Positions 16,762-26,466 of a stretch of DNA of 64,000 nt are shown in pieces. The notes under the pieces were generated by a model. That model did no database searches. It was not told the DNA's origin and worked only from the letters and a program-made list of their open reading frames with translations. The translations under genes and the position numbers were made by a program. Within the stretch, counting starts at the first letter, position 1, and every line of letters begins with the position of its first letter. The DNA comes from Kingella_B sp963529665 (GTDB lineage: Bacteria; Pseudomonadota; Gammaproteobacteria; Burkholderiales; Neisseriaceae), in contig CAUSAG010000001.1 of NCBI GenBank assembly GCA_963529665.1, positions 62,001 to 126,000 of the forward strand, given 5' to 3'.

Positions 16762-17550
16762 ATGATAACGCTTAACACGCTCCGCACCATGAAAGCCAAC
16801 AGCGAAAAAATCACCATGCTCACTTGCTACGAAGCCAGCTTCGCCGCCCTGATGAACCGCGCGGGCGTAGAAATCCTGCTGATTGGCGATTCGCTGGGCA
16901 TGACCGTGCAAGGGCAAAGCAGCACCCTACCCGTAACGCTGGAACACATGGTTTACCACACGCAAAACGTTGCCCGCAGCAACAGCCACAGCCTTATCCT
17001 TGCCGATTTGCCCTTTGGCAGCTACCAGCAAAGCAAAGAGCAAGCCTTCGCCGCAGCCGCCGCGCTGATGGCAGCAGGCGCGCACATGGTCAAGCTGGAA
17101 GGCGGCGCGGTGCTCGCCGAAACCACCGAATTTCTGCAAGCACGTGGCATCCCCGTGTGCGCCCACATCGGGCTAACGCCGCAGTATGTCAACGTGTTTG
17201 GCGGCTACAAAGTGCAAGGGCGTGGCGATGCCGCCGCCGCCGTGCTCGCCGATGCCCAAGCGCACGACGCAGCAGGCGCCAGCATGATACTGATGGAATG
17301 CGTGCCCGCCGCGCTGGGCAAACAAATCACCGCCGCCCTATCCTGCCCCACCATCGGCATCGGCGCAGGCAAAGACACCGATGGGCAAGTGCTGGTGATG
17401 CACGATATGCTCGGCGTGTACCACGGCAAAACCGCCAAATTCGTCAAAAATTTTATGGATGGGCAAACCAGCATCCAAGCCGCGGTTGAAGCCTATGTGC
17501 GCGAAGTAAAATCAGGAACCTTCCCCAGCGCGGAACACACCTTTGAATAG
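16762..17550 (+). CDS. panB: 3-methyl-2-oxobutanoate hydroxymethyltransferase
   Basis: PanB makes ketopantoate for pantothenate and coenzyme A synthesis. The 262-aa protein shows TMLTCYEASFAALMNRAGVEILLIGDSLGM, the metal and substrate site LADLPFGSYQ, HIGLTPQYVNVFGGYKVQGR, and IGIGAGKDTDGQVLVMHDML. AGAAGGA precedes the ATG. panC is not in the window. Direct hairpin repeats flank the gene. Confidence 0.97.
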   Translation: MITLNTLRTMKANSEKITMLTCYEASFAALMNRAGVEILLIGDSLGMTVQGQSSTLPVTLEHMVYHTQNVARSNSHSLILADLPFGSYQQSKEQAFAAAAALMAAGAHMVKLEGGAVLAETTEFLQARGIPVCAHIGLTPQYVNVFGGYKVQGRGDAAAAVLADAQAHDAAGASMILMECVPAALGKQITAALSCPTIGIGAGKDTDGQVLVMHDMLGVYHGKTAKFVKNFMDGQTSIQAAVEAYVREVKSGTFPSAEHTFE

Positions 17551-17579
17551 TTTTCAGGCTGCCTATGCTCAACAGCGAA

Positions 17580-17636
17580 AGGCAGCCTTGCCCCTTTGTC
17601 CAAATCTTTGATTTGGGTATAAAGGGATATGCGTAG
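17580..17636. repeat. Hairpin repeat, copy 2, downstream of panB
   Basis: This copy matches that at 16625-16682 over about 50 bases, with CCCCTTTGTCCAAATC and GATTTGGGTATAAAGGG. It could terminate panB. Confidence 0.7.
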
Positions 17637-17746
17637 CTGAAACCCAGTTTCGCCAAACCAAAGCCAGCAGCGCCGTTCAACGCCGCATACTTGTTTTGCT
17701 TACACCACCCCCGTTTCAGGCTGCCCAACCCATCCGAAAGACTTCC

Positions 17747-17983
17747 ATGCAAGCCACCGTTTACCTAGAAGACCAAGAATACATCGCCCTGTGCGACCTG
17801 CTTAAACTAGCAGGACTCGCCGAAAGCGGCGGACACGCCAAAGCCCTGATTGCCGCAGGGCAAGTGCAACGCAACGGCGTAACCGAAACCCGCAAAACCG
17901 CCAAAATCCGCGCAGGCGAAATCATCACCCTGCACGGCAACGAGCTAGAAATCCAAGCAGGCTACGACCCAGAGACAGCCTGA
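17747..17983 (+). CDS. S4-domain RNA-binding protein (YbcJ-like)
   Basis: The 78-aa protein starts at the ATG at 17747; the longer frame reads a DUS. It is a single S4 domain: LCDLLKLAGLAESGGHAKALIAAGQVQRNG, then RKTAKIRAGEIITLHG. Small proteins of this type bind RNA, possibly rRNA; their role is unclear. The gene is 29 bp upstream of uup and may be co-transcribed. Confidence 0.85.
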   Translation: MQATVYLEDQEYIALCDLLKLAGLAESGGHAKALIAAGQVQRNGVTETRKTAKIRAGEIITLHGNELEIQAGYDPETA

Positions 17984-18012
17984 AAATCTATATTCACTTT
18001 AAAATCAACACC

Positions 18013-19920
18013 ATGACCATCCTATCCCTAGAAAACGCCAGCTTCGCAGTTGGACACGTCCCCCTGCTAGACCACACCGCCTTCCAACTCGCCCAAGGCG
18101 AAAAAATCGGCTTAATCGGGCGCAACGGTGCAGGCAAATCTACCCTACTCAAAATCCTTGCCGGCGTGCAAAAGCTCGATGACGGGCAGCTTATCATCCA
18201 AAGCAGCCTGAAAATCGTTTATGTGCCGCAAGAAAGCCTGTTCGCACCCAAAGAGAGCGTGTTTGATATCGTATCCGAAGGCTTGGGCGAACTGCGCGAC
18301 ATCCTGCGCCGCTACCACCAAATCAGCCACCAGCTAGAAAGCAGCCAAAACAGCGAACTCATCAAAGAGCTCAACCATCTGCAAAACCAAATTGAAGCGC
18401 AAAACGGCTGGCAATTTGATGCCGCCATCCGCCAAACCATCGGCGAGCTTGGGCTGCCGGAAAACGAACTTATCGGCAACCTATCGGGCGGTCAAAAAAA
18501 ACGCGTCGCCCTCGCCCAAGCATGGGTGCAAAAACCCGACGTGCTGCTGCTGGATGAACCCACCAATCACCTAGACATCGACGCAATCATCTGGCTAGAA
18601 AACCTATTGCGCGGCTTTTCAGGCAGCCTCATCGTCATCACCCACGACCGCCGTTTTCTGGACAACATCGCCACCCGCATCGTCGAACTGGACCGTGGCA
18701 CGCTGCGCTCATACGACGGCAGCTTCGCCAAATACAGCGAGAAAAAATCGCAAGAACTCGCCGTAGAAGCCGAACACAACCGCCTGTTTGACAAATTTCA
18801 CGCGCAAGAAGAAGCATGGATACGCAAAGGCATCGAAGCCCGCCGCACCCGCAACGAAGGGCGCGTTAAACGCTTGGAAGAATTGAGAAAACAACGCGCC
18901 GCGCGGCGTGAACGGCAAGGGCAGGTGTCGTTCCAACTCAGCGCAGGCGAAAAAAGCGGCAAAATCGTTGCCGAGCTGGAACACGCCTCCTTCCAATACT
19001 GCGACAAGCCCATCATGAACAACTTTTCCGCCATCATCCAACGCGGCGACAAAATCGGCTTAATCGGCGCAAACGGCATCGGCAAAACCACCTTTCTCAA
19101 ACTGATTCTAGGCGAATTGCAACCCACACGCGGCAAAATCCGCATCGGCAGCAAGCAGGAAGTCGCCTATTTTGACCAATTTCGCAGCGCGTTAAACGAG
19201 CAAGACACCGTGTTCTACACTATTGGGCAAGGCAACGATTTTGTGGAAATCGGCGGCAAAAAACGCCATGTCATGAGCTACTTGGAAGACTTTTTATTCC
19301 ACCCCGCCCGCGCCCAATCGCCCGTATCCTCGCTATCGGGAGGCGAGCGCAACCGCCTGCTGCTTGCCAAGCTGTTCACCCGCCCCGCCAATATTTTGGT
19401 GCTAGACGAGCCCACCAACGATTTGGACATTGACACGCAAGAATTGCTGGAAGACCTATTGCGCGACTACGCAGGCACGGTGTTTCTCGTCAGCCACGAC
19501 CGTATGTTTTTGGATAACGTCATCACGCAAAGCATTGTGTTTGAAGGCAACGGCAGCCTGAAAGAATCCATCGGCGGCTACCAAGATTATGTGGACGCCA
19601 AAGCCCGCGAAAGCAAAATTCAGGCTGCCGCACCTGCCACCGCACAAGAAAGGCAGCCTGAAAAAGAGAAACCCAAAGCCAACCGCACGGTGAAGCTATC
19701 CTACAAAGAACAGCGCGAATTAGACGTGCTGCCCGATGAAATCGCCGCGCTGGAAAGCGAGCAAGCCGAAATCAACGCCGCCCTTTCCGACCCCGAAATA
19801 TTCAAGGACTACGAAAAAGCAGGCGCATTGCAAGCGCGCGCGGATGAAATTGAAACCGCGTTGCTGGAACAATTGGAACGCTGGGAAATGCTGGAAGCCA
19901 AGCAAAGCGGCAGCGCATAA
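18013..19920 (+). CDS. uup: ABC-F ATPase Uup
   Basis: ABC-F proteins act on the ribosome, and Uup is linked to precise excision of transposons. The 635-aa protein has two ATPase domains. The first has Walker A GRNGAGKST near residue 37, signature LSGGQKKRVALAQ and Walker B LLLDEPTNHLD. The second has GANGIGKTT, LSGGERNRLLLAKL and LVLDEPTNDLD. The inter-domain linker is followed, after domain two, by a basic stretch and a C-terminal coiled coil (LPDEIAALESEQAEINAAL), the feature that marks Uup. In-frame DUS encode SSLKI, GSLKE and RQPEKE. A DUS pair terminates it. Confidence 0.93.
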   Translation: MTILSLENASFAVGHVPLLDHTAFQLAQGEKIGLIGRNGAGKSTLLKILAGVQKLDDGQLIIQSSLKIVYVPQESLFAPKESVFDIVSEGLGELRDILRRYHQISHQLESSQNSELIKELNHLQNQIEAQNGWQFDAAIRQTIGELGLPENELIGNLSGGQKKRVALAQAWVQKPDVLLLDEPTNHLDIDAIIWLENLLRGFSGSLIVITHDRRFLDNIATRIVELDRGTLRSYDGSFAKYSEKKSQELAVEAEHNRLFDKFHAQEEAWIRKGIEARRTRNEGRVKRLEELRKQRAARRERQGQVSFQLSAGEKSGKIVAELEHASFQYCDKPIMNNFSAIIQRGDKIGLIGANGIGKTTFLKLILGELQPTRGKIRIGSKQEVAYFDQFRSALNEQDTVFYTIGQGNDFVEIGGKKRHVMSYLEDFLFHPARAQSPVSSLSGGERNRLLLAKLFTRPANILVLDEPTNDLDIDTQELLEDLLRDYAGTVFLVSHDRMFLDNVITQSIVFEGNGSLKESIGGYQDYVDAKARESKIQAAAPATAQERQPEKEKPKANRTVKLSYKEQRELDVLPDEIAALESEQAEINAALSDPEIFKDYEKAGALQARADEIETALLEQLERWEMLEAKQSGSA

Positions 19921-19925
19921 AATTA

Positions 19926-19966
19926 GACAGCCTGAAAATGGATAAACCCGTTTTCAGGCTGCCTTT
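19926..19966. terminator. DUS inverted pair after uup
   Basis: ACAGCCTGAAAATGG is mirrored by CCGTTTTCAGGCTGCCTTTT between convergent uup and the 62-aa gene. Confidence 0.6.
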
Positions 19967-19991
19967 TATCGTTCGCGCCGCATTCAATCCA

Positions 19992-20180
19992 TTAACAACC
20001 CAACTTCGGATTGCCAATCAAGCCGCGCACGACTTCTTGGTCTTTCTTGCGAATTTGCTCCGCCAAAGCAAACAGCCGATGCGTTAGCTCCGCGTCATCT
20101 TGGGCGTTGGATTTGGCAGAAATCAAAATCGCCGCCAACTGCATGGCTTGGAATTTATCCAGATATTGCGTGTCTTGCAT
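19992..20180 (-). CDS. Small hypothetical protein downstream of ftsZ
   Basis: The 62-aa product (MQDTQYLDKFQAMQLAAILI) is predicted helical, with KSNAQDDAELTHRLFALAEQIRKK in its centre, and ends with a Cys. AAAGGA sits 6-7 bases before its ATG, which supports translation. No family is recognised. It follows ftsZ on the same strand after a DUS pair (about 20212-20246), so it may be a separate or weakly co-transcribed gene. Confidence 0.55.
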   Translation of the reverse strand: MQDTQYLDKFQAMQLAAILISAKSNAQDDAELTHRLFALAEQIRKKDQEVVRGLIGNPKLGC

Positions 20181-20255
20181 GATAACGTCCTTTCATTGCA
20201 CGTTAGAAAAAGGCAGCCTGAAAAAGGAATACGGTTTCAGGCTGCCGATGAAGGC

Positions 20256-21431
20256 TTATTCAGGCTTGTTGCCACGACGACGCAGCACCGCGGGTGTTTC
20301 AAAATCATCAATCACCGATTGGCTGGCAAAATCAGCCGCCACCAAATTGGCGCTGTGCACATCGCGCGCTGAACGGAAAATGCTGTTCATTTTGTGGTTG
20401 TAATCAGGCTCGATCGGCGCTGCCGTGTGGCGGTGCGTGGTTAAGCTGGATTCGTTTTTCTCTTTCAAACCCGTTGCGATGATGGTGATGCGAATCACGT
20501 CTTCCGCCATCGATTCATCTTCGGCAGTACCAAATTTCAGCTCGGCATCGGGCGATGCGTATTCGTTCACCACCGCCATGATTTCTTCGTATTCGTCCAA
20601 AATAAACGCATCGGGCGCAGTGGTAATGTTCACCAACACGCCGCGCGCGCCACTCAGGCTCACATCGTCCAGCAAGGGGCTGGAAATGGCTTGCTCCACG
20701 GCGATGCGAGCGCGGTCTGTGCCTTTGGATTCGCCGATGCCCATCATCGCCATGCCCGTGATGCTCATCATGTTTTTCACATCGGCAAAGTCCAAGTTAA
20801 TCAAACCTGGGCTGGTAATCATCTCAGAAATGCCCGCCACACCGTTGCGCAACACATTGTTTGCCGCGCGGAACGCTTCGCGCACGGTAACGCCTTTGCC
20901 CAGCGCAGTTAATAATTTATCATTGGGCACAACAATCAACGAATCAACGTGTTGTTTCAATAAATCAATGCCTTGCTGCGCCACAATACCGCGTTTGCCT
21001 TCGTGTTTAAACGGGCGCGTTACTACGGCAACAGTCAAAATGCCCATTTCTTTGGCGATTTCAGCAATCACGGGCGCAGCGCCTGTGCCTGTGCCGCCGC
21101 CCATGCCTGTGGTGATGAACAACATATTTGCGCCGCTGATGGCAGCGGAAATTGCTTCGCGGTCTTCCAACGCCGCATCACGCCCCACATCGGGATTCGC
21201 GCCTGCGCCCAAACCGCGCGTTAAACTTGCGCCCAATTGGATTTTGTTGGCAGCATTATTGTTTTCCAATGATTGCGCATCGGTGTTGGCACTGATGTAT
21301 TCAACGCCTTGAATCGGGTTGTCAATCATGTTGTTGATGGCGTTGCAGCCGCCGCCGCCTACACCAATTACTTTGATAACGGCAGGTCCAGTGTTGCCTT
21401 CGGCGAAGTTGTAAACAGAATTGTTGTCCAT
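20256..21431 (-). CDS. ftsZ: Cell division protein FtsZ
   Basis: FtsZ is the tubulin-like GTPase of the division ring. The ATG at 21431 is chosen because GGAG lies about 8 bases upstream; a TTG 15 bp earlier overlaps that site. The 391-aa protein has VIGVGGGGCNAINNM, the tubulin signature GGGTGTGAAPV near residue 105, and NLDFADVKNMM. After a variable linker the conserved C-terminal tail reads DFETPAVLRRRGNKPE, which binds FtsA. It follows ftsA, with about 105 bp including two DUS between. Confidence 0.98.
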   Translation of the reverse strand: MDNNSVYNFAEGNTGPAVIKVIGVGGGGCNAINNMIDNPIQGVEYISANTDAQSLENNNAANKIQLGASLTRGLGAGANPDVGRDAALEDREAISAAISGANMLFITTGMGGGTGTGAAPVIAEIAKEMGILTVAVVTRPFKHEGKRGIVAQQGIDLLKQHVDSLIVVPNDKLLTALGKGVTVREAFRAANNVLRNGVAGISEMITSPGLINLDFADVKNMMSITGMAMMGIGESKGTDRARIAVEQAISSPLLDDVSLSGARGVLVNITTAPDAFILDEYEEIMAVVNEYASPDAELKFGTAEDESMAEDVIRITIIATGLKEKNESSLTTHRHTAAPIEPDYNHKMNSIFRSARDVHSANLVAADFASQSVIDDFETPAVLRRRGNKPE

Positions 21432-21483
21432 ATAGTTAAGCTCCAAAATGCGCTTGTCGTTATTGTTAAAAGTGAAAATGGAT

Positions 21484-21533
21484 TTTCAGGCTGCCTCATG
21501 CGATTTCAAACGTCAATAGGCAGCCTGAAAAAG
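21484..21533 (-). terminator. DUS inverted pair between ftsA and ftsZ
   Basis: Opposed DUS copies separated by about 25 bases lie in the ftsA-ftsZ gap. They could attenuate read-through, though ftsZ may have its own promoter. Confidence 0.4.
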
Positions 21534-21535
21534 GA

Positions 21536-22885
21536 TTAGAGATTGTTTTTCATCCAATTGATTGTTTTGCTGAGCCAGCCTGGTTTGCGGGGCGTTGGCT
21601 CGGGCGGCAGCAATAAATCATCGGGTTCTTCATCGCGCGGCGATTGCACAGGACGCTTGTCGTTTTTTTGCGCCAATGATTTGTCGGCAACGGTGTTGCT
21701 GGTGCGGCGATTAGGTTTACCCGCGCTAACGCCGTTTTGCTGGGCGCGTTTTTTTGCCGCGTGCAATAAACCGATTACGGTGGCATAGCGCGGATTGCGA
21801 ATGCGGTCAGACAAAATGCCCACTTCTTGCGGCACGCCGATGCGCGCAGGCAGATTGAACACATCTTCTGCCAATTCCACCACGCCGCGCAATAAAGATG
21901 CGCCACCTGTTAACACAATGCCCGAAGTCAAAACTTCCTCGGGGAAACCTGCGCGGCGCAGTTCGTTTAATGTGAGTTCTAGAATTTCTTCCACGCGCGG
22001 ACCAATCACGCTGGCAAGCGTGCGGCGCGAAATTTGGCGCGGCAAGCGATCACCCACGCTGGGCACTTCCACCATTTCATCCAAGCCTTCCAAGTTTTCC
22101 AAAGCCACGCCGTGGAAAATTTTGATGCGCTCGGCAGCGGTGTAAGGCGTGCGCAATGCTTGCGCCAAATCGCGTGTAATCAAATCGCCTGCAATGGGGA
22201 TAACCGCTGTGTGGCGAATCGCGCCGTTGGTGTAAACAGCGATGTCGGTTGTGCCGCCGCCGATGTCAATCACGCAAACGCCCAATTCTTTTTCGTCTTC
22301 GGTGAGCACAGCATCGGCAGACACCAGCGGTTGCAGCATGATTTCATCCACTTTCAAGCCACAGCGCTCAATACATTTTTGCACATTTTGCAAAGCAGTT
22401 ACCGCGCCTGTGATGATGTGAACACGCGTATCCAAGCGCACGCCGCTCATGCCAATGGGTTCGCGCACACCAGGTTGATTGTCAATAATGTATTCTTGCA
22501 CCACGGTGTGCAAAATTTGATGATCGGGCGGAATATTGACCGCTTTGGCGGTGTCTTTGGCGCGTTCAATATCGGCTTTGGTAACTTCGCCGTCTTTGAT
22601 TTTAACCACGCCTTGCGAATTCAGGCTGCGAATATGGTTGCCCGAGATGCCTGTTACCACGCTGGAAATTTTGCATTCCGCCATGCGCTCGGCTTCGCTC
22701 ATTGCTTGTTGAATGGCTTGGGCAGTGGCATCAATGTTGGTTACCATGCCTGCTTTTAAGCCGCGAGATTCGGCTAGTCCCATGCCTACAATGTTGATTT
22801 CATCGGCAACCACTTCGCCAATCAAGGCGATGACTTTGGATGTGCCGACATCAAGTGCGCTAACGTATTGCTTATTTTCAGCCAT
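21536..22885 (-). CDS. ftsA: Cell division protein FtsA
   Basis: FtsA is an actin-like ATPase that tethers FtsZ to the membrane. The 449-aa protein has SALDVGTSKVIALIGEV (phosphate 1), VCVIDIGGGTTDIAVY (phosphate 2) and GIVLTGGASLL (adenosine). It is longer than the 420-aa E. coli protein because of a polar linker near residues 385-430 rich in Pro, Arg and Asp. It ends with the amphipathic membrane-targeting helix WLSKTINWMKNNL. Confidence 0.97.
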   Translation of the reverse strand: MAENKQYVSALDVGTSKVIALIGEVVADEINIVGMGLAESRGLKAGMVTNIDATAQAIQQAMSEAERMAECKISSVVTGISGNHIRSLNSQGVVKIKDGEVTKADIERAKDTAKAVNIPPDHQILHTVVQEYIIDNQPGVREPIGMSGVRLDTRVHIITGAVTALQNVQKCIERCGLKVDEIMLQPLVSADAVLTEDEKELGVCVIDIGGGTTDIAVYTNGAIRHTAVIPIAGDLITRDLAQALRTPYTAAERIKIFHGVALENLEGLDEMVEVPSVGDRLPRQISRRTLASVIGPRVEEILELTLNELRRAGFPEEVLTSGIVLTGGASLLRGVVELAEDVFNLPARIGVPQEVGILSDRIRNPRYATVIGLLHAAKKRAQQNGVSAGKPNRRTSNTVADKSLAQKNDKRPVQSPRDEEPDDLLLPPEPTPRKPGWLSKTINWMKNNL

Positions 22886-22899
22886 ATTTTTGTTCCAGT

Positions 22900-23739
22900 T
22901 TATTGTTTTTTGGGTTTGGTTTTTGTTTGAATTTTGGCGATGGTTTTCTTGGATTTATCGCTTTGTTTGGGGGAAGATTGATTGCTGGGGGCAGTGATAA
23001 GTTCATCATCCAGCATCATGTCTTCAATATTGGGTTCGGGCGGCGGGGCATCGGAGCGCAGCCGCGTGGCAAAGGCATCTTTATAGCGCATATCCACATA
23101 ATCAATGTATTGCGCTTTGGCTTGCAGCTGGCGGGGAAACGCTCGCACAAACCGCGCCATGCGCGCGCTGATGTCTTCTTTGCCTAGGCGAACTTCAATG
23201 CCGTTGTTCAGCATCATTGCCCATGCCCCACGGGGACTATATTGTAAACGGATAATCCTTAATCGCAAAGGTTTGAGTTGGTTATTGAAATTCTCGTATT
23301 GCTCCGCCATCACTTTTTGTTCGTTTACATCGCCATCAAACTCGGGCAATTCTTCGCCATAGGCAGCCTGAAAAACCTCGCCTTGCGGCGAAACCAGCCC
23401 TGCTTGCTCGCCATTGCGTATCCAGCGGGCGGCGGGCTCGTATTCATCTATGGTTACTTTGATTTTGGAAGGTGGAATGCGGTCTATTTTAACGCTGCGC
23501 ACCCATTCTAATTTGCTGGCGGCGCGTTTGGCTTCGTGTAGGTTTACGTTGAAAAAGCTGCCTGTTAAATAGGGGCGCATGGTTTCAAACAGCTGTTTTT
23601 TATCGGCACGGCGCAGTTTTTCCGCGCCATCGGTGGCGACGATGTTGATTTCGGCGATTTGAAAATAGGGTTGGCGCGAGAGCCACACACCGCCTGTCAT
23701 CAGTAGGAATATGAGCGTTAGATAGAGCAGAAATCGCAC
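22900..23739 (-). CDS. ftsQ: Cell division protein FtsQ
   Basis: FtsQ is a single-pass inner membrane divisome protein. The 279-aa product has an N-terminal membrane helix (FLLYLTLIFLLMTGGVWLS), a POTRA domain (FQIAEINIVATDGAEKL and following), and the FtsQ domain with WVRSVKIDRIPPSKIKVTIDEYEPAARW and VRLGKEDISARMARF. The tail is basic and Lys-rich. It sits between ddlB (9 bp) and ftsA (14 bp), the standard dcw order. Confidence 0.95.
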   Translation of the reverse strand: MRFLLYLTLIFLLMTGGVWLSRQPYFQIAEINIVATDGAEKLRRADKKQLFETMRPYLTGSFFNVNLHEAKRAASKLEWVRSVKIDRIPPSKIKVTIDEYEPAARWIRNGEQAGLVSPQGEVFQAAYGEELPEFDGDVNEQKVMAEQYENFNNQLKPLRLRIIRLQYSPRGAWAMMLNNGIEVRLGKEDISARMARFVRAFPRQLQAKAQYIDYVDMRYKDAFATRLRSDAPPPEPNIEDMMLDDELITAPSNQSSPKQSDKSKKTIAKIQTKTKPKKQ

Positions 23740-23748
23740 GGTGGTTTC

Positions 23749-24678
23749 CTATTTGCTGAACGCGGTTTGCAAAATGGTAACGCATAAATCGGCAAATGCT
23801 ATGCCTTTTTGCTGCGCGGCTTTGGGGATAAGGCTGTGGCTGGTCATGCCAGGCAGAGTGTTTACTTCTAAGATGTAGATTTTGCCTGCGGCGTCTTTCA
23901 GAAAATCAACGCGCCCGCAGGTGTTGCCGCCGCCGATGGCGGCAAAGGCTTGTTTGGCAAGGCTTTGCATAAGCTGTTCGTCGGCTGCGCTTAAATCGGA
24001 TGGGCATAGGTAAACGGTGTCGTCGCGTTGGTATTTGGCTTCCCAGTCGTAAAACTCGGTTTGCGGGATGATGCGGATGCTGGGCAAGGCTTGCTGGTTG
24101 AGCACGCCGCAGGTGTATTCGCCGCCCGACATAAATTGCTCGGCAAGGATTTCGCCGTGTAGGTTTTCGCTGCGCAGTTGGCGATACATTTGGGCAAGCT
24201 CGCCTGCTCGTTGGATTTTATGTACGCCCACGCTGCTGCCTTCGGCAGCGGGTTTGATGAATAGGGGCAAGCCCAGTTGCTGTTCTACGGCGGTAAAATT
24301 GCTGTCGTCGTGCAACACGGCAAAGGGCGGCACGGGCAAACCAAGCGCTTGCCAGATGAGTTTGCAGCGGTATTTATCCATGCCCAGCGCAGATGCCAGC
24401 ACGCCGCAGCCTGTGTAGGGGATGCCAAGTGCTTCTAATGCGCCTTGCACGGTGCCGTCTTCGCCGTAGGTGCCGTGTAGGATGTTAAAGGCAGCCTGAA
24501 AACCTTGTTCGCGCAATTGGGCAAGCTCGGTTTCGGCGGGGTCAAAGGGGTGGGCATCTATGCCTTTGCTTTGCAAGGCGGCGAGTATGGCTTTGCCGCT
24601 GACTAGGGAGACTTCGCGTTCTGATGAGAAGCCGCCCATTAGGACGGCGATTTTGCCGAATGATTGGGGTTGTTGCAT
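23749..24678 (-). CDS. ddlB: D-alanine--D-alanine ligase
   Basis: Ddl joins two D-Ala for peptidoglycan precursors. The 309-aa ATP-grasp protein has VLMGGFSSEREVSLVSG, FNILHGTYGEDGTVQGALE, LFIKPAAEGSSVGVHKI and the metal-binding EVNTLPGMTSHSLIPKAA. It lies in the dcw cluster between murC and ftsQ. A DUS in frame encodes GFQAAFNI. Confidence 0.96.
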   Translation of the reverse strand: MQQPQSFGKIAVLMGGFSSEREVSLVSGKAILAALQSKGIDAHPFDPAETELAQLREQGFQAAFNILHGTYGEDGTVQGALEALGIPYTGCGVLASALGMDKYRCKLIWQALGLPVPPFAVLHDDSNFTAVEQQLGLPLFIKPAAEGSSVGVHKIQRAGELAQMYRQLRSENLHGEILAEQFMSGGEYTCGVLNQQALPSIRIIPQTEFYDWEAKYQRDDTVYLCPSDLSAADEQLMQSLAKQAFAAIGGGNTCGRVDFLKDAAGKIYILEVNTLPGMTSHSLIPKAAQQKGIAFADLCVTILQTAFSK

Positions 24679-24864
24679 GGTGAATGGGGCTTTCTTGCTG
24701 CTGAGTGAGTTTCAGGCTGCCTTTGGGGCGTGGTTTATGTGTTTTCAGGCTGCCTTTGGATGGTTTGATGATGGGGTGGATGAGGCAGCCTGAAAATGGT
24801 GTTGAGGGTTTGCGGTGGTGCGTGTCTTGCGTTACACACTCTGCTTACTGCGTTGAGCGGCGTT

Positions 24865-26280
24865 TCAGGCTGCCTTTTGCTGCGCCAAATCCACCAAACC
24901 TTGCGCCACGCGGTTGATGCTGCCTGCGCCCATGGTGAGCACCACATCGCCGTCTTGCAACACGTTGTGCAACAAGGTTTCGGGCACGGCGTTCACATCG
25001 GCGCAATAGATGGGTTCTAGCTTGCCATGCACGCGCACGGCGCGGGTGAGCGCGCGGCTATCGGCGGCGACAATCGGCTCTTCGCCTGCGGCGTAAACAT
25101 CGGTTAAAACAAGCGCATCTACGCTGTTGAGAATGGTAACAAAATCTTCAAACAAATCGCGGGTGCGGGTGTAGCGATGCGGCTGGAAGGCAAGCACTAG
25201 GCGGTTATTAGGGAACGCGCCGCGCGCGGCGGACAACGTGGCTTGCATTTCCACGGGGTGATGCCCGTAGTCGTCGATAACGAGCGCTTTGCCGCCTTGG
25301 GGTAGGTTGATTTCGCCGTAGCTTTGGAAACGCCGCCCTACCCCGCCGAAGGTTGCCAAGCCTTGTTGGATGGCTTCAACAGGGGCTTTGCATTCTAGTG
25401 CCACGCCGATGCTGGCGAGCGCGTTGAGCACGTTGTGTCGCCCTGCGCAGTTGAGGGTTACGTCAAAGGTTTGCACGCCATCGGTTTTTTTGACGTTTAC
25501 GGTGAACTGCATTTGCGCGCCGTGGGTGCGCACGTTGCTTGCCCAAATATCGGCGCTGTCGTCATCGATGCCGTAGGTGGCGAAGGGTTTTTGGATTTTG
25601 GGCAAGATGGCGCGCACGTTGGCGCTGTCAATGCAGAGAAAGGCTTTGCCGTAGAACGGCATGCGGTGCACGAAGTCAATAAACGCTTGGCGCAGTTTGT
25701 CGGCATCGTGGTTGTAGGTGTCCATGTGGTCTTCGTCGATATTGGTGATGACGGTGAACACGGGCGATAGGTAGAGAAATGACGCATCGCTTTCATCGGC
25801 TTCGGCAACCATCCATGTGCCTTTGCCCAGCTTAGCGTTGGTGCCTGCGGCGGTGAGTTTTCCACCGATGATGAAGGTGGGGTCTAGCCCTGCTGCGCCC
25901 AAAATGGATGCGGTTAGGCTAGTGGTGGTGGTTTTGCCGTGTGTGCCTGCGATGGCGATGCTTTCGCGAAAGCGCATGATTTCTGCCAACATCATGGCGC
26001 GGGGGATAACGGGAATATGGCGGGCGATGGCAGCCTGAATTTCGGGATTGTCTGGCTTGATGGCGGTGGAGGCGACCACGACTTCTGCGCCGTCAATATG
26101 CTCGGCAGTGTGTCCGGGGAACACGCGCACGCCGAGGCTGCTGAGATGGCGCGTGGTAGCGCTTTGCGCTTGGTCCGAACCCGACACGTTGAAGCCTAAA
26201 TTGTGCAGCACTTCGGCGATGCCGCACATGCCTGAACCGCCGATGCCGACGAAGTGGATATTTTTGACTCTGTTTTTCAT
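24865..26280 (-). CDS. murC: UDP-N-acetylmuramate--L-alanine ligase
   Basis: MurC adds L-Ala to UDP-MurNAc. The 471-aa protein has GIGGSGMCGIAEVLHNLG near the start, the P-loop AGTHGKTTTTSL near residue 115, EADESDASFLYLSP and the C-terminal domain with DDYGHHPVEM and FQPHRYTRTRDL. The DUS-rich gap of about 185 bp to ddlB suggests the dcw transcript may be punctuated here. Confidence 0.97.
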   Translation of the reverse strand: MKNRVKNIHFVGIGGSGMCGIAEVLHNLGFNVSGSDQAQSATTRHLSSLGVRVFPGHTAEHIDGAEVVVASTAIKPDNPEIQAAIARHIPVIPRAMMLAEIMRFRESIAIAGTHGKTTTTSLTASILGAAGLDPTFIIGGKLTAAGTNAKLGKGTWMVAEADESDASFLYLSPVFTVITNIDEDHMDTYNHDADKLRQAFIDFVHRMPFYGKAFLCIDSANVRAILPKIQKPFATYGIDDDSADIWASNVRTHGAQMQFTVNVKKTDGVQTFDVTLNCAGRHNVLNALASIGVALECKAPVEAIQQGLATFGGVGRRFQSYGEINLPQGGKALVIDDYGHHPVEMQATLSAARGAFPNNRLVLAFQPHRYTRTRDLFEDFVTILNSVDALVLTDVYAAGEEPIVAADSRALTRAVRVHGKLEPIYCADVNAVPETLLHNVLQDGDVVLTMGAGSINRVAQGLVDLAQQKAA

Positions 26281-26466
26281 GGTGGTTTGCTTTCGTGTGG
26301 GGCGCGTGTCGCGTGCAAAAAACGGCGTATTTTAAAGTGTGTTAAGAAATTGTGCTATGCGCTTTGCATATTTTTTCAGGCTGCCTTTGTTCGCACGATT
26401 AGGCAGCCTGAAAAACAATCTATTCAGCAAAAATCATTGGGTAAAACGCCAAGCGATTTTGCTTTT

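Noticed and set aside
16824..17489. 221-codon frame inside panB
   Set aside because: Arg-rich shadow of panB with no motif.
20425..21312. 295-codon plus-strand frame opposite ftsZ
   Set aside because: Antisense shadow of ftsZ.
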